DNA of 64,000 bases. Source: Toxorhynchites rutilus septentrionalis (taxonomy: Eukaryota; Arthropoda; Insecta; Diptera; Culicidae). The notes under the pieces were generated by a model. The model searched no databases. It was not told the origin of the DNA and saw only the letters and a list, made by a program, of their open reading frames with translations. The translations under genes were made by a program, and so were the position numbers. Positions 45,087 through 55,520 of this stretch are shown here, in pieces; the stretch's first letter is position 1; the number at the start of each line of letters is the position of its first letter. The DNA lies in assembly GCF_029784135.1 (NCBI RefSeq), contig NC_073746.1:302261455-302325454 (forward strand). The letters run 5' to 3'.

Positions 45087-46372
45087 AAATTAGTGGGTTA
45101 TATCTATGATATAACCGCAAGGTTCACGTGGAACTACCTTAGCTTAGCAATCATTCGTTTGTATTGATTAAATTCTTGATTGAATGAAACAGTTTCCAAA
45201 TTCAATTGAGTTCAATATATTTGCTCTGTGAGTGAAAAAAATGAACAAATGCCGTGTAAAGTCAATTCATTTATTGTGATTGATTGTTCTTCGTTACAAG
45301 TAAATTTAATGACGGATCTTTTACGTTTGGTATGATGACTAGAACAAAATATATGTACGGAAGAATTATCAAACGTTTGATGAACCAGCCTAAGGCTGAA
45401 AATCTTTCCAATAAAGACAAAAAAAATTATCAAACGATTATTTTATTTTACATTTCCCTCTGAAGTTTACATCCCAAAAGTGTTCATACTTCTCGAATCT
45501 CGAATTTGCTTGAAACTGGGAAGTTCATTCGCTTCTAGTGGCTGCACGATTTTCCCAGGTTCCTAAGTTTAGAAGATCATGTTAGGACAGACATATTCCA
45601 CTCTGCACAAAGGCAAGCGAGGACAAAAGTACTCGCAGTTTGCATTTATTTGCAGAGCCGATTTCCCCAGAAACCTCGGTTTTGAAGTCTGTGTTAGGGA
45701 AACACATTTCAATCGGAACAAAAATACCCCCGATTTGTATGAATTCGCAATGCCGATTTCCCCACGCTTCATGGATTTGAAGTCTGTGTTAGGGAAACAC
45801 ATTCCAGTCGGAACAAAAATACCCCCGATATCTCTATTAGGGAACACATTTCGGTGGGAACAAAAGCTCCCCCTACTGTGTTCTTTTTCTTCTTTTTGGC
45901 TTTAAGAGGGTTTAAACTTTTCAGTTCACTCGCCTCTAGGCTCTTTCGTGTGCTTGCAATGCCGATTTCGCTGCTTGGTTTTAAAGTCTGTGTTAGGGAA
46001 CATTTTTCGATGAGAACAAAAGTCCCCCTACTTTCATGTATTTGCAATGCCGATTTCCCCAAGGCTGCTTGGTTTTGATGGCTGTGTTAGGGAAACCGTA
46101 AATCGGGCCAATCAAAACGATGCAGTTAGGGCGTTTAGATAACGCCTAATATTTTACAGTTATTCAATTGTTTATCTAATGAAAAACAACATTTTGTTAG
46201 TTGCGATAGATGCGTAGAAATATTCCCTATCAAGTGATGCAAACATCTCTCCTATCCAGTACGAAATGTTCGAGCAATAAGCATTCGAAATCTTTCATTT
46301 TTTCCTGCATGTTCTGTGTTTAGGTTTTCATTTTACCATCCATATATTCCGGTTAGACGTAGTCCCACGTCA
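45087..46372 (-). mobile_element. HINE-like element F (E-like 3' end, A-like 5' end)
   Basis: The left end has GTGGGTTATATCTATGATATAACCGCA (E-type hairpin, shown in part) followed by a diverged TTCACGTGGAACTACC. The right end is GTTAGACGTAGTCCCACGTCA with the A-type neighbourhood (TTGCGATAGATGCGTAG). It contains the largest array of 95-bp repeats. No histone sequence recognised. It may be a recombinant between families. Confidence 0.6.
45600..46095. repeat. 95-bp minisatellite array, about 5 units
   Basis: Unit starts at about 45657 and 45752 are 95 bp apart. Later units are shortened and interrupted by a short retroposed tail (45875-45940, complement of the 57-bp insertion at 25884). Confidence 0.85.
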
Positions 46373-46389
46373 AAACTCATTTTTCACTA

Positions 46390-46786
46390 CAGCGAAACTT
46401 CGATATAACGTCACTCGATATAACGTACACATTTTCAAAGTCCGAAGAAATAATTTTTTGAATATTGTTTTTCTGAAAGAACAATAAATTATCTGTATTT
46501 TGATTCTAAAGCTTGATTTGTACCTTTGACCAATCCCGAAGTACAACTTTTTGTGATTCCGGATTCTAAATGAATCATATTTTAATCAACAGTACAAAGG
46601 AAAACATCATGAGAAAGGTTGGCTTCGTCATCTAGTTGAATTTATTCATTAACCTTACTTAAACAGCAACACAATAAAGTAATATAAGCTACATTTCTGA
46701 GTTCTTTATTATGCTTCGATATAACGTACAATTCGATACAACGTAAATTTTGAAAGTAAAATGTACGTTATATCGAAGTTACCCTG
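46390..46786. mobile_element. pogo-like MITE, 397 bp, TA duplication
   Basis: CAGCGAAACTTCGATATAAC and its complement at the right end (to 46786), flanked by TA (46388-46389, 46787-46788). The longer form of 20267-20616. Confidence 0.9.
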
Positions 46787-47579
46787 TATAGCTCTTATAG
46801 TGAACCATATAGGAGAATAATCTCTGAAAAAAAATCACACATATCTGAAAAAAGGTGTAGGAACACATTTAAATACGAATTATAGTAGTACTGAATTTCT
46901 AAATACTAAAAAAAATCAATATTTCAAGATTTGTGTTAGTACTGATTTTTTTTGGAAATTATTTTTTGATTATATTTCTCGATATATCATAGTAAAATGC
47001 ACTTTCAGTATTTTTTCAATTTTTTATCTCAAAGCTATTGAGAATGGCGTGCTAAAAATTGAAAGGTACGTTTTTCACCATAGATCCTATAAATTGGGAT
47101 TTGAAAAATAATCAAAATTTCTGTACAATATAAATTTTTACTTCCTTACCTAGCCAGACCCTTTCCCCCGTACAACTCGTGAACGTTTTGGCCAATAACT
47201 TTTCTCATACCCTTTTCAGACCAATGAAAATTTGGCTAAAGATAAATAAAAATATTCTTTATCGAATGAGTACTATCTCGAAAATGTGTTTTGGGCCCTT
47301 TCAAATAACTTTTTTCAATTTTATTTACTTTATTTATTTCACCCATACAAGTTGTACAGGTTTTGTGGCCTATAACTTTTCCTAAACCTTTTTCCGACTA
47401 ATGAAAATTTGGCTAAAGATAAATAAAAATATTTTTTTATCGAATGAGTACTATCTCAAGAATGTGTTCTCCGTCCTTTCAAATAACATTTTTCAATTTT
47501 CTTTAAAATAATTAATTTCTCCCATACAACTTATTTTTAATTAATTCGTTTATTTTTACAGGCTCAGTTACATAACTTT
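46787..47579. other. AT-rich DNA with inverted repeat arm and LINE tail scrap
   Basis: 47180-47530 is the inverted partner of 44180-44520. 47533-47578 is the complement of the last 45 bp of the LINE at 780-838 (TATGTAACTGAGCCTGTAAA). No gene. Confidence 0.55.
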
Positions 47580-47998
47580 TGACGTAGGACTACGTCTAAC
47601 CGGAAGATATAGGGGGTGAAATGGAAATCTAGGCACTGAACAAGTAGGAAAAAATGCAAGATTTGGAACGCTTATAACTCGAGCATTTCTCAATAGATCG
47701 CAAAGGTTTTTGCATCAATTGATAGGAAATATATCTACGCATCTATCATAACGAATAACATTTCATTTTTCTTGAGATGAATAATTGAATAATTGTGAAA
47801 TATCAAGCATTGTCAAAATGCACCATGTGCCCATTTTTGATTGGTCCATTTTGTGCTCCTCAAATCGTACCGACCAAAACGGGCAACCAGAGCAGCAGCG
47901 AAATAGAATGAAGCACGATTGGAAAGGAAAAAGAAAAAAATGAACGAAACATTGGTCGCAGTCTCACACATGCGTAATTCTCGAGCCAGCCAGTCAGC

Positions 47999-48006
47999 TT
48001 AAAAAT
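47999..48006 (+). promoter_or_regulatory. TATA-like box of H2A copy 2
   Basis: TTAAAAAT with initiator TCATTC whose A (48031) is 32 nt downstream. The coding start is 68 bp further on, an arrangement normal for an insect histone gene. Confidence 0.55.
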
Positions 48007-48098
48007 CCTCGCTCCGCTGCCGTAACAATCATTCTCGTTCAAACCGTACACCACATCGGTTCGCATCACAACACATCAACAAACCAACCCAAGCAGCC

Positions 48099-48306
48099 AT
48101 GTCCGGACATGGTAAAGGAGGAAAAGTGAAGGGAAAAGCAAAATCCCGCTCGAACCGTGTTGATCTGGAGTTCCCCGCAAGGGTAACTAGACCGAGCGCG
48201 TTAGTACCAGTGCACCGGTCCACCTAGCAGGCGTTATATAGTATCGGCCGCCGAAGTGATCGAGTTAGCTGGCAAAGCTGCTCGCGACGATAAGAAAACC
48301 CGCATT
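48099..48306 (+). pseudogene. Histone H2A pseudogene (copy 2)
   Basis: The ATG at 48099 opens MSGHGKGGKVKGKAKSRSNR, the H2A N-terminus with one change (R to H). An internal deletion then removes the QFPVGRI region. PSALVPVH.. and, after a frameshift, AAEVIELAGKAARDDKKTRI follow (H2A helix 2 and beyond). Truncated by the E3 insertion site about 100 bp later. Clear homology, not functional. Confidence 0.93.
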
Positions 48307-48413
48307 CGGAACAGAACACATTCGGTTCGGTGGACATCAAGACAACAGGCAGTTGCAGCGAGTGGCGAGTGGCAAACGCAATCGAAAAACGGCAGCTGGT
48401 AGCAGAAGAAAAA

Positions 48414-49492
48414 ACAGGAAGTGGGTTATATCTATGGTATAACCGCAAGGGTGACGTAGGACTATCGTTGATTTAGAGATCATTTGTATGAAGTTGAATC
48501 TGAATTCATTCTGAATGAATGAATATTTGGAGAACTTCGAAAACGAGAGCGTTACGTTGGAGGCACAAGGTTTTATGCATCCAATATTGGATACGGAAAT
48601 ATCCTACTGATGGGGAAGAATAATCTTCAGAAGCTATCCTGTTGATTGCGATTGATTGAAAAATCACAAAACCTAATGTATTTGGTCACAGTGTTACATG
48701 GATAGAAAACATTAAAATAAACTCTTTCATATGAATGTAATTTTAAATTCACAGAGGAACTGGCAGATTATTTTCAGTAACGATTAGATATTTCCACATT
48801 TTCCTCGATACTGGAAGCCCACCAGTGGTTAATGCTAACTCGATAACCATCTGTTAATAGCACTTGATTGAAACATATTTGGTCACAGTGTTACATGGAT
48901 AGAAAACATTCAAATAAACTCTTTCACATGAATGTATTTTTAAGTTCCTAGAGGAACTGGCAGATTATTTTCCGGATCTTTCTCGATCCAAACGGAAAGA
49001 ATTCCGTGCGTGTATGTGTGTGTGTAGCGGCTGCTTCGAGATCTTCCCGGGGAACCGTTTGTAGCATCACTCTCCTCCTGATGGATTCCCTTCTGGCCTA
49101 AGGTGCACAAACAGGCTTTTGGTGACACCGTTCATCCGCGCTTTCATGATAAATGAAGAGCTTCACCACAACAGCGACAACATGCTCCAATCGCTGTTCA
49201 ATTAGAACTGAGTGGATTTCCGAGCGGCGCTCGCTTATATACCGATTGGTGATTTCAATAGCCTATTTTGAAAGCAAATTTAAGACTATTGAAACAAGTT
49301 TTTGGATCAGAAAGTAACAAGTATAGAACGCGTAGACATTTTATCTTTCGAATGAAGTGTTTATCATACCATTTCGTTCAGTTGTTTAGGAGCTATTAAC
49401 ACTCAAAATCTCGGTCTCCGGCGTAACGCTTTCGTTTTCGAAACTTTGATTTTACACCCCGGTATAGAAATGAAAGACGTAGTCCTACATCA
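48414..49492 (-). mobile_element. HINE-like element, family E copy 3
   Basis: ACAGGAAGTGGGTTATATC to GACGTAGTCCTACATCA (one substitution in the palindrome), 1,079 bp. It carries the same 190-bp duplication as E1. Inserted at the A-run that ends the A2 fragment. Confidence 0.88.
49234..49241 (-). promoter_or_regulatory. Core promoter in E3 (TATA + Inr)
   Basis: TATATAAG with TCAGTT, +1 at 49209, 32 nt downstream, as in E1 and E2. Confidence 0.7.
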
Positions 49493-50669
49493 AAAAATGA
49501 ATTATGTGGAAAGATGAATGATTAAATTCTCCATCTAATGAGCATGATTTTGAAGGTTGTTACATGACAAACAATCAATTTATTTCAACTGAAATAATTC
49601 ATTATTCATTAAATCCAGCAAGACGTTGAACAGAAACTTTCACGCAACAAAAACTTTTATCCGCTGAACTTTCATCCGCTAACTTCACACATAGAGGCGA
49701 ATGAACTGCAAAGTTTAAAGCCTCATAAAAACTTGCAAGCAACGCAAGTAACTTCACACAAGTCAAAACGTGCGGTCCCGGGCGTAGATTTCTTCCCTTA
49801 AAGTGTTAAGTTTATTAGTTATAGCAGTTATAACATACCTTTAAGCGCTCCCGTGGTCGAGTGTTTAGCGTCACACCGTCACACACAAATCACACCGGGA
49901 GTTCGGGTTCGACTTCTTCCGACTTGCACTGTGATCACGCGTATTCTAGAGCTTGCCAAATAGAATACATTCATGGCATATTATTTGGAACTGAATAACT
50001 CGAGAACCAATCAAGCAAATGGAATCAAACTTGGTATATAGAGCTTTTAAAGATCGATAATGTTTCTATGGTGGTTGGACACTCTTTCTCTCTCTCTAAG
50101 GGAGGCTTTGGGTACGAGAAATGTTTCTATGATGGTATGACACCCCTTCCAACAAAACATGACAATTGAAAATTTTTGGGAAAACTCTGAAGGAAAATGG
50201 CAAAAATTCGAAAAATTCAGTTCGCATGAGTTCTACAATTACATATTGACAAGCGTTGTTAGTCAATTTGATGTTTGCGGTAACGAAATTGATCCTCGTT
50301 CGAAAGTGGGAATGGATTTTAATATGATAAAACGCACTCCTTTATCGTCTTCTACCTATATAAATAAAAATGGATCACCAAATGTGTTGATAAGAGCAAA
50401 ACTCGAGAAAGGATTTGTCTGATTAAGGACTTTGTTGTAGCAGGTTCGGATTTCTTACAATTTTTTCACTAGGTTCGGATAATCGTCTCTTCTCTTTGGA
50501 ATTAAAATCGACAAACAGGTAAAAAAAACAAATAAGGATGTTTTTAATAAATCATTTTCATTTTTCAGGTATTCCGTGTCCGTGTCGAATTTATCTCTCG
50601 CCAATCCTTTGATTTCTATGCGAAATATAGACAATACATCGCTGGTATGCGTTCTGTTTTTCCCGGATG
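49493..50669. other. Intergenic DNA with SINE and tail scraps
   Basis: 49694-49730 is another copy of the short GAGGCGAATGAACTG tail. 49848-49990 is a Feilai-like SINE fragment with B box GTTCGGGTTCGAC. 49990-50160 holds two copies of GAGAAATGTTTCTATG-like sequence. The open frame at 50159-50422 has no motif I recognise. Confidence 0.5.
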
Positions 50670-51145
50670 GCACTACATCTTTCTATTAAGGGTGCCAAAT
50701 CAGTAAACAGGTCACGTTTTTATGAAATAAAGTTTACGTTAATAACTATTTTTGCCGCGAACGGATTTTGGCGATTTACATACCAAACGAATCGAAAGTT
50801 CCCTAAGATTTGTTTGATATGCTATACATTACAATCCCATAGTCTGTATATGGTTTAAATTCATGAAAATTGGAAGCATTCCCATTTCCTCATACTTTTG
50901 TTCTGTCCATTTGTGTGCTTTCCCGAACAGAGCTGTCAATAACGAGCAACTTATCGACGAGCAACGAAGGGGAAATCCTAGAGGCGAATGAACTGAAAAG
51001 TTTAAACCCTCTTAAAGCCAAAAAGAAGAAGAAGAAGAAGGGGAAATCGTAAGATGTAAAGTCTGCGTGAACAAAGGAAAAGAAGAAGAACGAACAGGAA
51101 TATTTGCCTAGAGTATAAACAGTATCCACAGTATCCACTCGCTGA
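50670..51145 (+). mobile_element. HINE-like family B copy 3 (partial)
   Basis: Begins with a decayed ACTACATCTTTC end, then the B left region (AAGGGTGCCAAATCAG .. AACAGGTCACGTTTTTATG) and the TATA segment (GAGTATAAACAGTATCC). The interior after the promoter is missing. A 59-bp retroposed scrap is inside. Confidence 0.7.
50978..51036 (+). mobile_element. 59-bp retroposed tail with 12-bp TSD
   Basis: GAAGGGGAAATC at 50966-50977 and 51037-51048 bracket GAGGCGAATGAACTGAAAAG .. CTCTTAAAGCC and (AAG)n. The B1 copy shows the empty site (CGAAGGGGAAATCG at 5858-5871). Confidence 0.88.
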
Positions 51146-51941
51146 GGCAAACTACTCATTCTTTGTGTGGACACCGACTGGACAACTAGTGATCCCCGAT
51201 TTTTGAAATTAAGCGTTCATCAGCTAATCGAATAGTTTTCAGCAGTTTGTTATTCGATACGATTAATCGCCCCAAATAATCGATTAATCGTCACACTGAG
51301 AGAAATAATTAGTTAGACTAATATTTCTCATTTGCTAGGAAACCATTTGGAATCAAAAAAGTGTTCATACCGCCTGAAAATCATTTATTATCTTTTACGC
51401 TCTCCTAAAGTCGTAAACGAAGCTTAATTCGCGTTGACGACATTGAGCTTTGGTGGATCACACCATTGAGGGATGCCGAATCCTTCGCCTGAAGGAGATT
51501 TCGATAGCGATAGCTTAGGAATTGCACTCTGAAAAAAAAACTGTTTGGAACACTTTAACGGTAGAATAAAAGCTTTTTGAATAATTTTTAACACTGGTTT
51601 ATTAAGCGATGTCGCTTGGTTAAACGTAGGAATTTGAATGAAAATATATTGGAAGGGAATTTCTGTGTGCACCTATTTAGTTGTATGCGCTCGTTTCTTA
51701 TGCATTGCATCGGTATATACTGTTTACGTTTCGGTATATTCGGGGCTGGATGTGTTCGTGCCATACACCACACACTATGTTCTGAAAGCAAGGGAGTGGG
51801 TCGGATGGGAATAGGATTGGATAGTTAGAAGGGGTATTACTTTATGTTCCCACTTGTTCCTCGTTCGCACTGTCGGTCGCGAACAAGCATCAAAGATAAT
51901 GATTGATTTTCAGGATAAAACTGCAACGGCCGTACGTTTTT
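51146..51941. other. Unassigned DNA
   Basis: CGATTAATCG motifs at 51230-51290 are a scrap of the AT-rich element (26370, 55140). The rest (51300-51941) shows no gene or repeat I can name. Confidence 0.4.
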
Positions 51942-52578
51942 TGACGTAGAACTACGTCTTTCAGGAAGGGTGCCAAATCAGAAAACAGGTCACGTTTTTA
52001 TGAAATAAAGTTAACGTTAATAACTATTTTCACTGTGAACGAATTCTTATGATCTGCATACCAATCGAATCGGAAATTCTCTAAAATTTGTTTGATATGC
52101 TATACATTACAATTCGCTAATCTCTAAATGGTTTAAATTTATGAAAACTGGAAGAACTTCCATTCTTCCCATACATTTATTCTGCCGATTTGTGTGCTAA
52201 CTCTACCCGTATTTCGAATGCTTATAACTCGAATATTTCTCAACAGATCGGAAAGATGTTTGCATCAATTGATAGGAATTATTTCTACTCGTCTATCACA
52301 ATTAATAAAATATTGTTTTTCATGAGATGAACAATTGAATAACTGTAAAATGTCAAGCGTTATTTAAAAGCCCTAACTGCCAAGTTTTAATTGGCCCAAT
52401 TTACGGTTTCCTCAACACAGACTTCAGATTCGATGTACCTGTGGAAATCCGCTCTACAAATATACACGCAAGACGTGGGTATTTTTGTTCCCACCGAGCT
52501 GTGTTTCCCTAACACGGACTTCAAAATTAATGTGTCTGAGGAAATTCGCTTTGCAAACACATGCAAGTCGGGGTATTT
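51942..52578 (+). mobile_element. Mosaic HINE-like element (B-type start, A-type middle)
   Basis: TGACGTAGAACTACGTCTTTC and 240 bp of B left sequence, then from about 52200 ACGCTTATAACTCGAATATT .. TGCATCAATTGATAGGAA as in family A, then two 95-bp repeat units (inverted) to 52565. It ends exactly where B5 begins. Confidence 0.65.
52400..52565. repeat. 95-bp minisatellite, two inverted units
   Basis: CCCTAACACGGACTTCAAAA and GGGTATTTTTGTTCCCACCG are the complements of the unit at 45657-45850. Confidence 0.8.
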
Positions 52579-54180
52579 TGACGTAGAAGTACGTCTTACA
52601 TTAAGGGTGCCAAAGCAGAGAACAGGTCACGTTTTTATGAAATAAAGTTAACGTTAATAACTATTTTTGCCGCGAACAGATTTTGGCGATTTACATACCA
52701 AACGAATCGGAAATTCCCTAAGATTTGTTCGATAAGCGTTTCCAGTTTCGTATACATTTGTTCTGCTGATTTGTGTGCTTTCCCGAACAAAACTGACAAT
52801 AACGAGCAACGAAGGGGGAATCATAAGATATAATCTCCGTGAACAGAAGAAAGGAAAAAGAATGAAAGGGTATATTTACGTAGAGTATAAACAGTGGATC
52901 TCGCTGCGGCAAACTGCGGCAGTCTTGTTCTGCTTTCAAAGCAATGAACATCACTTGTTCTTCCTTGTTTTGCGTCATCACATGCCTTAGTTTCGGGTTG
53001 AGCTGTGAACGCGACCAAGATATTCATTCGCTGATGTCTCTGGCATTGCAATTATTGCATCAAACTGACGCCATTACATTAAGGTTCTAAGTTACACAAT
53101 TGTGTGGGGAATCATCAAGCTAGGCTACCGTTGGCTCACCAAGAAAATAAATGTTCTGAAAATTGATCTGTGATTTAGTTTCGCATGGCGGTAGCAAAAC
53201 TCTCTCCACCAAGGATGGTAACTTAGCTGATCTAGACCGGCAATATTAACAGAAAGGGCTTCTGTTAAAAAATAGCGCAAAACGGAAATAAGTGTGTATA
53301 TTTAGTTGCTTTAAGCAATCGATATATGGATATTTGTGTGCTACGTGCGTGCTTCATAACCCGTACGTAAAAATAGTGCATCTGCGCTACTCTGAAACCC
53401 CTTTTGTATCTGCTCCCGTGTGCATTGGCCCTGTAACGATGCAACAATCGCCTAATTTTTTTATGCTATGAATGACGATTGTTTGGTGTTGCAAATTATG
53501 CAGTCGTAAGGATAAATATAAACAAGGAGGGGAGATAGCGGGAGGGAAATATTATTAGTATTAGTAATGAATCTCTGCTGGGGCAAATATTCAGCCTTTT
53601 TCCAAGCAGTTAACATTGTTTGTTTTCTGTCATCAATGCATTGAACTAACGCTATGGTGAAGCAGGTGTTAAGGTTGTGCACCAACAAATTTTTTGGGGA
53701 TTACCAAGTTATTCAATAAGTTTTATTAGGTTATCAATTTATTTCGGCTCGCGTGCCAGTCGCAAAACTGCTTTCAACTAGGATTGAACTAGTAATACTC
53801 TGTTCGAGGTTATGGAGATTAACAGATACAGTTTATTTCGTTTATTTAGTCACCAAGAAAGTAAATGTCGTTCTGGAATTTTGTATGTGATTTGGTTTCG
53901 CTTGCTACTAGCAAAACTTTCTCCACTAAGGATGACAGCTGCGCTTATTTCGAGCATTTATTGTTCTGCGAGCACACAAATGAGTCATCAAACAATTATC
54001 GTCAAATGATTCTACAATAAAAAAAAACATTTCAGGGCGACCAAACTAGTAGAATGGTTATTTCAAACCCTTCGTAGCATTATAAAATAATATCTGCAAT
54101 TATAAACAAGCGACTTGAATCAAACCACAGCATAGTTCTACGTCAACAATGCGGTCGTGTCTTGAACACAACTTTCTATA
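52579..54180 (+). mobile_element. HINE-like element, family B copy 5, complete
   Basis: TGACGTAGAAGTACGTCTTAC to CATAGTTCTACGTCA, GCGGTCGTGTC, TTGAACACAAC (hairpin) and TTTCTATA at a T-run; 1.6 kb. It has the TATA segment AGAGTATAAACAGTGGATC at about 52882 but no gag-like frame. Shows what an uninterrupted B element looks like. Confidence 0.8.
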
Positions 54181-55139
54181 TTTTTTAATAGAGTGCCCAT
54201 TTTCTCCTTTTTTCCAAGGATTATTTTTTCGAAAAATCCTAACTTTTTAACTACTGCACCGATTCAGATGATCGACATATCAAATTAAAGCCAATTAAGT
54301 CATTTTTGGAAAAATATGACACCTTGAAAAGTTTTCGATTTCGATTTTGTAATTATTGATTGTATTTTTTTTATAGTTTACATGGTCTCGGGACCAAGAG
54401 CGCTATATATTTTTTTATATTTTCTCTTGAAAGCTGAGGATTTTTTACATAACATATGCAAAAATTAGAGAGGCGTTACTTTTTGTTCTTGAGGTATGAT
54501 TTTTCAAAATTAACCGATGGTCCGAAAAATAAATTTTCACGCCTTTTTTTCATCATGAAAATTCATAACTTTTGAACTATTGGATCGATTCAGATGATCG
54601 ACATTTCAAATTAAAGCCAATGAACTAGTTTTGCCAATGAGCTTTGTTTTCGTAATTGTTGATTGTAATTATTTTTCCCAGCTTACATGGTTTCGGGACA
54701 AGGGCGCCATATTTTTTTATATTTTTTCCTCTGCTTTCAAGAAAAAATATTAAAAAAAAAACTGTGGCGCCTTTGGTCCCGAGACTATGAAAACAATAAG
54801 AAACGAATACAATCAATAAAAAAAAAATAATAATCAAAGTTCAAAATTTTTCGAGATACTAATATTTTCCAAAAAAACTAATTGCCTTTAATTTGACCCA
54901 TCGATCATCTGAATTGGCTCAGTAGTTTAAAAGTTATGAATTTTTGAAAAAAGTAATTTCTGGGAAAACGTCGATTTTTCGGACCGCCCTAAAATGGAAA
55001 TGGTCGGCCTAAAAAATAAAAGCATACGAGTCTAATATGTTGCGGTAAGGAACAAAACTACTACTTTTCACGAAAATCCCAGAACCACTATATCGGTTTG
55101 GCATAGAATGGCTATCTAGATATTTTTAGTGATGTCTAA
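54181..55139. repeat. Dispersed repeat with partly inverted arms
   Basis: GATTCAGATGATCGACAT and CAAATTAAAGCCAAT occur at 54251-54300 and 54586-54625, with the inverse (TTGCCTTTAATTTGACC, CGATCATCTGAATTGG) at 54881-54920. A TCGGGACCAAGAGCGC / GCGCCTTTGGTCCCGAGAC pair is also inverted. This looks like a fold-back repeat of about 800 bp. No coding sequence. Confidence 0.6.
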
Positions 55140-55520
55140 ATTTTTCATTTATTCGATTATCGATTAATCGTTGGGGCATTTTTTCAGTATTCGATTAGTT
55201 CGAATAATCGTCTTTCAATATTCGATTAATCGAGCGAATATTTTTTTCTTTTAATAATCACGTATCATGTTGTCATTCTGGTCGCGTGGCCTATCAGGTT
55301 GTCGATGTTCCATTATGGGATAAAAAATGTTGGATAAAAAAATTATGAAACCTAATTCTTAACCTAAAAATGCATTAACCTTGAGAAAAATGCCTTTTTC
55401 CATTAATCGCGATTACAGTGACAATTATTCGATGTATTCATATTTTGATTTTAAATTATTCAATACAATATTACTCGATTATAATTCCAGATATTCGATT
55501 ATTTGAATTAATCGAACGAC
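55140..55520. mobile_element. AT-rich element with CGATTAATCG-type ends
   Basis: Uninterrupted relative of 26370-27540, with ATTCGATTATCGATTAATCG near the left and ATTCGATTATTTGAATTAATC near the right. 55521-55960 is unassigned. Confidence 0.6.

Larger units (their letters stand above)
47580..48413 (+). mobile_element. Histone-carrying HINE-like element, family A copy 2 (truncated)
   Basis: TGACGTAGGACTACGTCTAA start, then about 420 bp closely similar to A1. Its H2A promoter and gene are less rearranged than in A1. It is cut at 48413 by element E3, and the remainder is not found beyond E3. Confidence 0.8.

Noticed and set aside
42159..46062. Frames in both strands with repeated peptide patterns
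   Set aside because: They come from the 95-bp minisatellite; no start or codon bias supports them.
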